Shown: positions 58,501-64,000 of the stretch, piece after piece | Layout of the letters: every line of letters begins with the position of its first letter | Numbering within the stretch: the stretch's first letter is position 1 | Source of the DNA: Malus domestica | Taxonomy: Eukaryota > Streptophyta > Magnoliopsida > Rosales > Rosaceae | Reading direction: 5' to 3' | Length of the DNA stretch: 64,000 nt | NCBI RefSeq assembly: GCF_042453785.1 | Contig: NC_091672.1 | Location: 3,068,001 to 3,132,000, forward strand | Program-made: the position numbers and the translations under genes | Notes under the pieces: generated by a model | Told to the model about the DNA's origin: nothing | Database searches by the model: none | The model's input: the letters and a program-made list of their open reading frames with translations, nothing else

Positions 58501-60408
58501 GCATTTGCATCTTAGTTCAAACTTTCCTTTTTGTTTAGTCTAGTTTAGAAGTAAAAATATTAGTAACTAAAAGAAAACACATTGATGTCACTTGGTATTA
58601 TAATCTAGTAATATTTCTCTTCACTTGTAAGTGAGGTAAGTGAGAGGCATGAAAGAGAATCTATGCATAAAAACTTAAAAAGTTAGAGATGTATGAAGTT
58701 GCTTTTGATCCCAGCTCCCTTCATTTTTTTAAGACGATAAGATAATTGCATTAAATTCATCTTAATTATGAAGAAGGAAATTCAAACTTAAGCGTAGAGA
58801 ATTGAGCACGATGTTCTAACCGAAAACTATTAAAAAAGAAAAACGAAAGCGTCACCAAACTTGCATCAAATGTAGCAATCTTAGCATGCACCATTGCCAG
58901 AAAACTGCATTAAAGTTGTGGGCAAAGCAACCACAAAGCGCATGTCGATAAAGGGAAAGGCAAATGCTGCTTTCAATCCAAGCTTCCTCAGTCGGCATTT
59001 TTTAGTTGCCGTTGCCGTTGCCGTTGTTGTTGTCGTTGGCTAATGGTGAAAAAATATGCAAGCATCAAACAAAAGTTGGAAACACCGAAAAAAGTGAGGA
59101 AGAAAAAGCAGGTTTAGCGCGTCGTAGTCGAGGCTTTCTCTCGAGCTGTTTTTTTCAGGCAGCAAAAGATGATTTAGAACTTCCCAGGAGCAAACGCAGC
59201 TAGCCGTTGTGTGGCATCTTTCCCTCATTCAAATTCAAAAACAGACAACCGTTAGTGGTTTTCATTCAACCATGGCATGCTCGATAAAGCTTTTGCTTTT
59301 ACTATGACCGCCAGTGACGCAGATTCTGGCTAGGGGTGGACACATTTTGGTTTGGTCTAGTTTTCCGAATGAAACCGCAAACCGAAGCATAAAATATAAC
59401 TAATTTCGTTCGTTTAGGTTTTGCACAATTCATTTGGGTTGGTTCAATTCCCTTTGAGCTCATCCATAATATAACTAATTTTGTTTAGGCCCTTTGATTG
59501 GAGATGAGATATGAATACAGCATGACATAGCTCATAAAAAATAATATCTTACAAAGCCATAATTCTAGATTAGGTTATGTTCAGCCCCTTCCGGTTGGAG
59601 ATAGCCTAAGAATAGAAAGAAAATTTTAGAGATTTAACCGGTCCGGTCAAATTCCGACCAAAATTAATGAGGCAATAACCCAAACCAAGTCTAACCAGTC
59701 TGGTTAAGGTTTTTGAGTTAAAAACCACACCAAACCCATGGGTTCAGACCGGTCTGGTCTGGTCGACAAATTATCATAACCTTTAATTTTGGCATCTTAC
59801 TATTTTCTAATCACCAACAATCACATATTAAGTTGAATAATAAGCTGTTTAGAACTAAGGTACAGAGTGTTCAAGCTTGAACAGTGTGAAGGACCAAAAC
59901 ACAAGCAGAACTAGGCTTCCCGAACAATTAGTAAAGTTTTCTCACACAGTGAGATGTCTTATATTCGATTCTCGCCAAAAGAGAATTTGAATCACATTAA
60001 GAGTCCGGGCTCAAAACAGATCCCGGTGCCTAGTTCTGGCATTCGACATGCATAGCAGGCCACCATCCGACTACACAGATATACGTGCAAAAAACAAGTT
60101 AACTCAGAGTTCATAAACAAACAAGAGCTCGTCCCAACTCAACTGCAAGGGAGGAGGGAAGCACGCAGTAGCTCGTTTAAATAAGTCTAGAAAGTAGATA
60201 TTAGCGAAGAGAATAAATTCGAAGTGAGTCATATAATCGACGTCCAGGGTGACAATTACATTGTATATTATCACTAGTCAAGTCAACTAACTAGAATTCC
60301 ATGACAACCAACACAAGTACATATTACCATAAAATCTCTATGAAAAGGGAATCTACATATGACCAACAGAAAATACATCGAACTCAAAGGAATGCAAACC
60401 CGGAATCA
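58501..60408. other. Intergenic before SmG, low-complexity patches
   Basis: Includes a run of GTTGCC units at about 59009-59040 and, at 59640-59770, repeats of GGTCTGGT/ACCGGTC type. No gene supported. A tRNA-like ATTCGATTCTCGCC at about 59961 may belong to a decayed SINE. Confidence 0.35.
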
Positions 60409-62469
60409 TCACTGCATTTTAGCCACCGGTTCGAGTGCTTCAACTGTAACTACACTATTGCCCCTGATCACCTGCAGAAACAGAAGTTAAGAATTAAGCA
60501 AACCAACCAAATTACCGGAACATATGGCAAATGGCAGTGGAATTATAAAAATAACAAATAAAGAAGAAAACTGGGACCTACCACCATGCCAATTTCATTC
60601 TTTTCGTCGCCGTTGACTTCTACGGTGTTGTCAACGACCAGGTTCATGAACTGGTCAAAACCCCGGAGGGTTCCAACAACCATGCGGTTGGCATTCATCT
60701 TGACTGCAATCCAAGACATCGGTTAATTCAGCCATTTCCATTTAAACTTCTCGTAATGTTGAAGAGAAGAAAATATAAATTCCAACGCATTAGAATCAAG
60801 GAAAATTGTTTCGGCAAATTTAAGACATAAGGGTTTGACCTTCTACCATTTTCCCCCAAACTTCAACAACTACATACAAAACACAGTAACTATTCCTATT
60901 TAAGCTTTATCCCAACCACTCCTAGAGAGGGGCAATCTAGCGAAGCAAGAGGGACAAGTTATAACTTGATTTTCACACAGTGATCCCAGGTGATCAAACA
61001 TCTACAGTCTAAAAAAATTTCAAAATGCCTAATGATTTTAAAAAGGAGCTAGAAGCCCGAATAAACTCATCATAATATCATGCAAGTAAAGCAACTAATA
61101 AAAAGTCGTACCCAGTGCACAAGGCTCCCGCTTTACGCAGGGTCTGGGAGAGGTGAATGTCGGCTAGCCTTACCCCCATTTTATGGAGAGGCTACTCCCA
61201 AGTCTCGAACCCGAGACCTACCGCTCATGGGCGAAGGCAACTAATAAGCCCGTAAAAAAACAAACGGCATATCCTTGCTAACGAATACAAATACATCTTT
61301 ATGTGCTCAGACGGTCAGTGTACAGGCATTAGAAAGTGTCCCAACAAATCCCTACTTGACTAAAAATGTACAAGAATATAAAATCAAACTTTTATTAAAG
61401 AAAAATTAAACAAAATAAACTTAAGAACGCTGCGAAAATAAAGGCCATCATCGACATGCCAGCTCCCAAATCACACCGGATTAGGAATGCGAAGGCCTCC
61501 CCTTTTTTATCATTTTGTTTGAGGCTAGAGAATTAAATGCAGAAATAGGGGAAGGGTTCCAAATCTTTTTTGGTTCCTGTTCAAAATTTCACCTATACCT
61601 GATTAAAAAAAAATTGATTTTCTTATAACATAGGAGACATCTCTATTTTTCCCCGGGGGGAATCCTTAGAATTACCATGATCAACCATTAACGAGTAATC
61701 CTAATGTGGGGAGGTGGAATCTTCTAGTTCTTTCGATTTGCCATTCACAGCACAGAATTATAGAAACCAAGCTTGAATGTATGTCATGAAACTCAACTTA
61801 AAGTTCATGTTCACATCAATTTAGAATTACATATTCATTAACAAGTTACTTTGACAGTCTGAAATCATGACATTCAACAACAAATTACTGCCAAAGAAAA
61901 AACGTAAACCCCCCGTCACGCCCACAAAAACAAGCATTGGGTTACAGAAAGCGATCGTGCCTTTTAAAAATGATAAGATAATAGTAAACCAATCAAAACA
62001 TAACAATATGTAGTATTATTATCTTTTGGCCTCAGAATATTTGGTAGTATCAATTACGGTTTCTGTAAAATCTCAGACTTCTTCCAAGAAAGCAAAACAG
62101 ACAGATCCTTTCGTTACTAACTTTTCCACTTAGTATTTAATACCCAGATAACTGAAATTTATGGTTAAATTCAGCTAAATTTTCCCAGCAACCAAACAGA
62201 ACAATAATGCAAATCCAGCAGAACACATAAAATAGAACAAAATTGAGGAGAAAATGCATCGAAAACTTACTTTGGAGCTTTTTGTCCATGTACCTGTTGA
62301 AATAAAAAAAAAGCAACAAATTCGAATTAATTAGCACCCTAATTCATAAAAAAACAAATTCAAAAAATAACAAAAATAATACAGCAGAGAATCGGAACGA
62401 CGAAATCGAGCATTCGACACAAAATAATACTTACTTTTTCAGATCCGGAGGCTGGCCTGATCTGCTCAT
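60409..62469 (-). CDS. SmG: Small nuclear ribonucleoprotein G (SmG)
   Basis: Four exons, 62435-62469, 62271-62293, 60582-60703 and 60409-60471, total 243 nt and 80 aa, with GT-AG borders. The protein reads MSRSGQPPDLKKYMDKKLQ, then the Sm1 motif (GTLRGFDQFMNLVVDNTVE) and Sm2 motif (GMVVIRGNSVV). SmG is one of seven Sm proteins forming the ring on U1, U2, U4 and U5 snRNAs for splicing. A tiny 23-nt second exon is flanked by normal splice sites. The third intron-exon order matches the plant gene. A SINE sits in the long second intron (60704-62270). The gene start is only 204 bp from a tRNA gene. Confidence 0.95.
61102..61236 (-). mobile_element. Au-like SINE in SmG intron, with TSD
   Basis: The target duplications GCAACTAATA lie at 61091-61100 and 61237-61246. 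On the minus strand the element shows the Pol III B-box TCGGGTTCGAGACTTGGG, then a body with CTCTCCATAAAATGGGGG and the ending TGGGTACGACTTTTT. The A-box region is missing, so it is 5'-truncated. Assignment to Au is from its sequence landmarks. Confidence 0.8.
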
Positions 62470-62483
62470 GGCGAGGAATGAGG

Positions 62484-62507
62484 GAGAGAGAGAGAGAGAG
62501 AGAGAGG
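62484..62507. promoter_or_regulatory. GA/CT microsatellite in SmG leader
   Basis: A (GA)n run on the plus strand, CT on the gene strand, 15 bases upstream of the ATG. It may belong to the 5' UTR. Confidence 0.6.
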
Positions 62508-62673
62508 CTTCGGGCGAAGTCGACTTCGGATAAACCCTAGCGAATGAAATATTTTTGGTCTCTTCGGTTTCTATGGAGGTAGGAAACGGGTTTTGATTGA
62601 GAGGTGGGCCATCAAAAAGCCCAGTAACGGGAGACAAGGGCCCAATAAGCCCACAAAAAATGAGAAAAATGTT

Positions 62674-62745
62674 GGGGTGTTGCGAGAATCGAACTCACGA
62701 CCTCTCGCACCCGAAGCGAGAATCATACCACTAGACCAAACACCC
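62674..62745 (-). tRNA. tRNA-Pro (CGG)
   Basis: A 72-nt cloverleaf. The acceptor stem pairs GGGTGTT with AACACCC, and the anticodon arm CTCGC/GCGAG encloses the loop TTCGGGT, giving anticodon CGG. A and B boxes are TGGTCTAGTGG and GTTCGATTC. The T stem pairs GTGAG with CTCGC (one G-U). A TTTTT run just after the 3' end on the gene strand (about 62664-62669) acts as Pol III terminator. The gene has no intron and reads towards SmG. Confidence 0.95.
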
Positions 62746-64000
62746 GGTGATGGTATCGGTTCCGAACACAATCTACTTAGACATTTCATGATAAAACTCA
62801 AACTTGATAACCTTCATCCGTTTGTGCTAAACTGCGGATTGAGATGATTTTACTTCCTTATAACATACGTGTACCCTATATGGCACGTTCTATTAATTTT
62901 CTGCCTTGGGGAACGTTTCTTTGTATCTCCAAGCCTAAGAATTGGACGATGCTGGTGTGTTAGTGATTGTGATCGATCGGCTTTGTTGACTAATGGTTTC
63001 GTCCAGAAAGTTTCGGGCCATTCAACCTCGGTTCCGCTTTCAAGTCACTCTTACGTTCTAATCGCGTCAACAGACGAGAAACTTTTCATCTCCGCTTGTT
63101 TAAAATTTGTTGTTAGTTGGTGTTATTTCCCCATTGCAGGTAGGTTCTTCTCCAAGTCTTTCACGTTCCGTTCCCAACACAGTTGTCTTGTTGTAATTTC
63201 GAATGTAATTTACACAGTTGGTTGCTGGCGTTAGAGGATTTGGTGGGGTTGGGTTCATGTTATGGTGATTGGTTTCTTGTCTTGGTTGCTGGAGTTTAGT
63301 TTTGTCCAAAATTTAGGCACTCATAATTTGATTTATTCCTTTGCCGTAGGTTTCTTTATACTTTGTTGCTGTTTGGAGTTGATCTTGAAGATGTTATTGG
63401 TGTCGCTGTTGATGGACGTGGTGTAGGCAAGTTTATGGTAGTTACGTTGGTATTTGTATGACGTTTTTGTTTGTTACGCCTCGTAATGTTAATCAGGCAG
63501 CGTGTCTTTTAATTAAGACGTAACTTTAGTTTTTGATACTTAGTTCGGGTTTGGATAGATTTGCTATTCTATGTACTATCTTATGATATTCAATAAAGCA
63601 TCAAATTCATATAAAAAAACAATATTCTTGTTGCTCGCAAGAAGTTTATATATGAGTTGGTGTTGTAAATATTATTTATTATGTGGCCATTCACTTATGG
63701 ATCAATACGTAATTAGTCAGGACTTTTCTACGTAAATCATAAACCTATAATATAAACACTATAATGAGAACGAAAAGACACTCTGATTTTTCCTCCCAAT
63801 CTCTCTCTCGTCTCTCCTTGTTCTCTCTTACTCTACACTTTATTTTTAATAGTTGGTTATTGATCTCGAGTCATGCGTCCGGCTCCTCCCTTATATCATC
63901 TGTATTAAAAAAAACTAATATTTCAAATGCTAAAGGAAAACATTATTCCAATGACATACAGAGTGGAAAACAAGAGCACATACTATGTATACTATGGTCG
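62746..64000. other. Right-end intergenic, no gene recognised
   Basis: A 121-codon plus frame (62869-63234) shows no domain. The stretch to about 63625 contains GTTACGCCTCGTAATG and AATAAAGC followed by a short A-run, which could be the tail of a non-LTR element or non-coding RNA, but nothing decides. The remainder is AT-rich. Confidence 0.35.

Noticed and set aside
59006-59203. Leu/Pro-rich plus-strand frame
   Set aside because: Made by a GTTGCC microsatellite and followed by unlike sequence.
59930-60020. Possible second tRNA-derived SINE
   Set aside because: Only a B-box-like ATTCGATTCTC is visible, without tail or target-site duplication.
62869-63234. 121-codon plus-strand frame at the right end
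   Set aside because: No domain, poor start context and no splice signals; it may be part of a decayed non-LTR tail or a non-coding transcript.

Overview
The window is plant nuclear DNA: AT-rich, spliced GT-AG genes with organelle-targeted products, LTR retrotransposons, MITEs, a SINE and a tRNA-Pro. The style of the repeats and proteins fits a woody dicot, most likely Rosaceae (apple/pear type). That placement is inference, because no search could be run.

Left part (1-36.6 kb) is a repeat-rich accessory region. It holds a CACTA-like transposon end with a nested solo LTR (1-1039). Next is a tandem segmental duplication of about 2.4 kb (1859-6749) whose units each carry a dead OTU-protease gene piece (catalytic Cys replaced by Tyr), an antisense receptor-kinase tail and a MITE with TIRs. 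An apparently complete F-box/LRR/FBD gene follows (7705-9362). Downstream lie a LINE broken by a young LARD-like LTR element that has become a three-LTR array (11078-15116), a relic of another F-box copy, and several MITEs. From 18431 to 32159 there is one old Copia element with an AACCG target-site duplication. It contains a minus-strand Copia and two large solo LTRs with their own target-site duplications, one of which holds an array of co-varying hairpin repeats. A long foldback element (32847-33669) and an F-box pseudogene that has lost its F-box (33.8-35.9 kb) close this part.

Right part (37-62.8 kb) is gene-rich and all main genes read on the minus strand. In coordinate order they are ABCB29-like half-size ABC transporter, a small tail-anchored protein, chloroplast SRP54, an Sfp-type phosphopantetheinyl transferase (probably mitochondrial), a CRIB-RhoGAP (RopGAP), SmG and tRNA-Pro(CGG). 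Exon models were built by hand; each multi-exon model closes in frame (ABC 631 aa, SRP54 575 aa, PPTase 318 aa, RopGAP 516 aa, SmG 80 aa, tail-anchored protein 87 aa). These are independent housekeeping genes with no operon logic. Organelle functions recur (plastid ABC transporter, plastid SRP, mitochondrial PPTase), and introns carry MITEs, a 0.9 kb foldback and a SINE.

The last kilobase has no recognisable gene. Exon boundaries, transcription starts and organism are unconfirmed by RNA or homology search.
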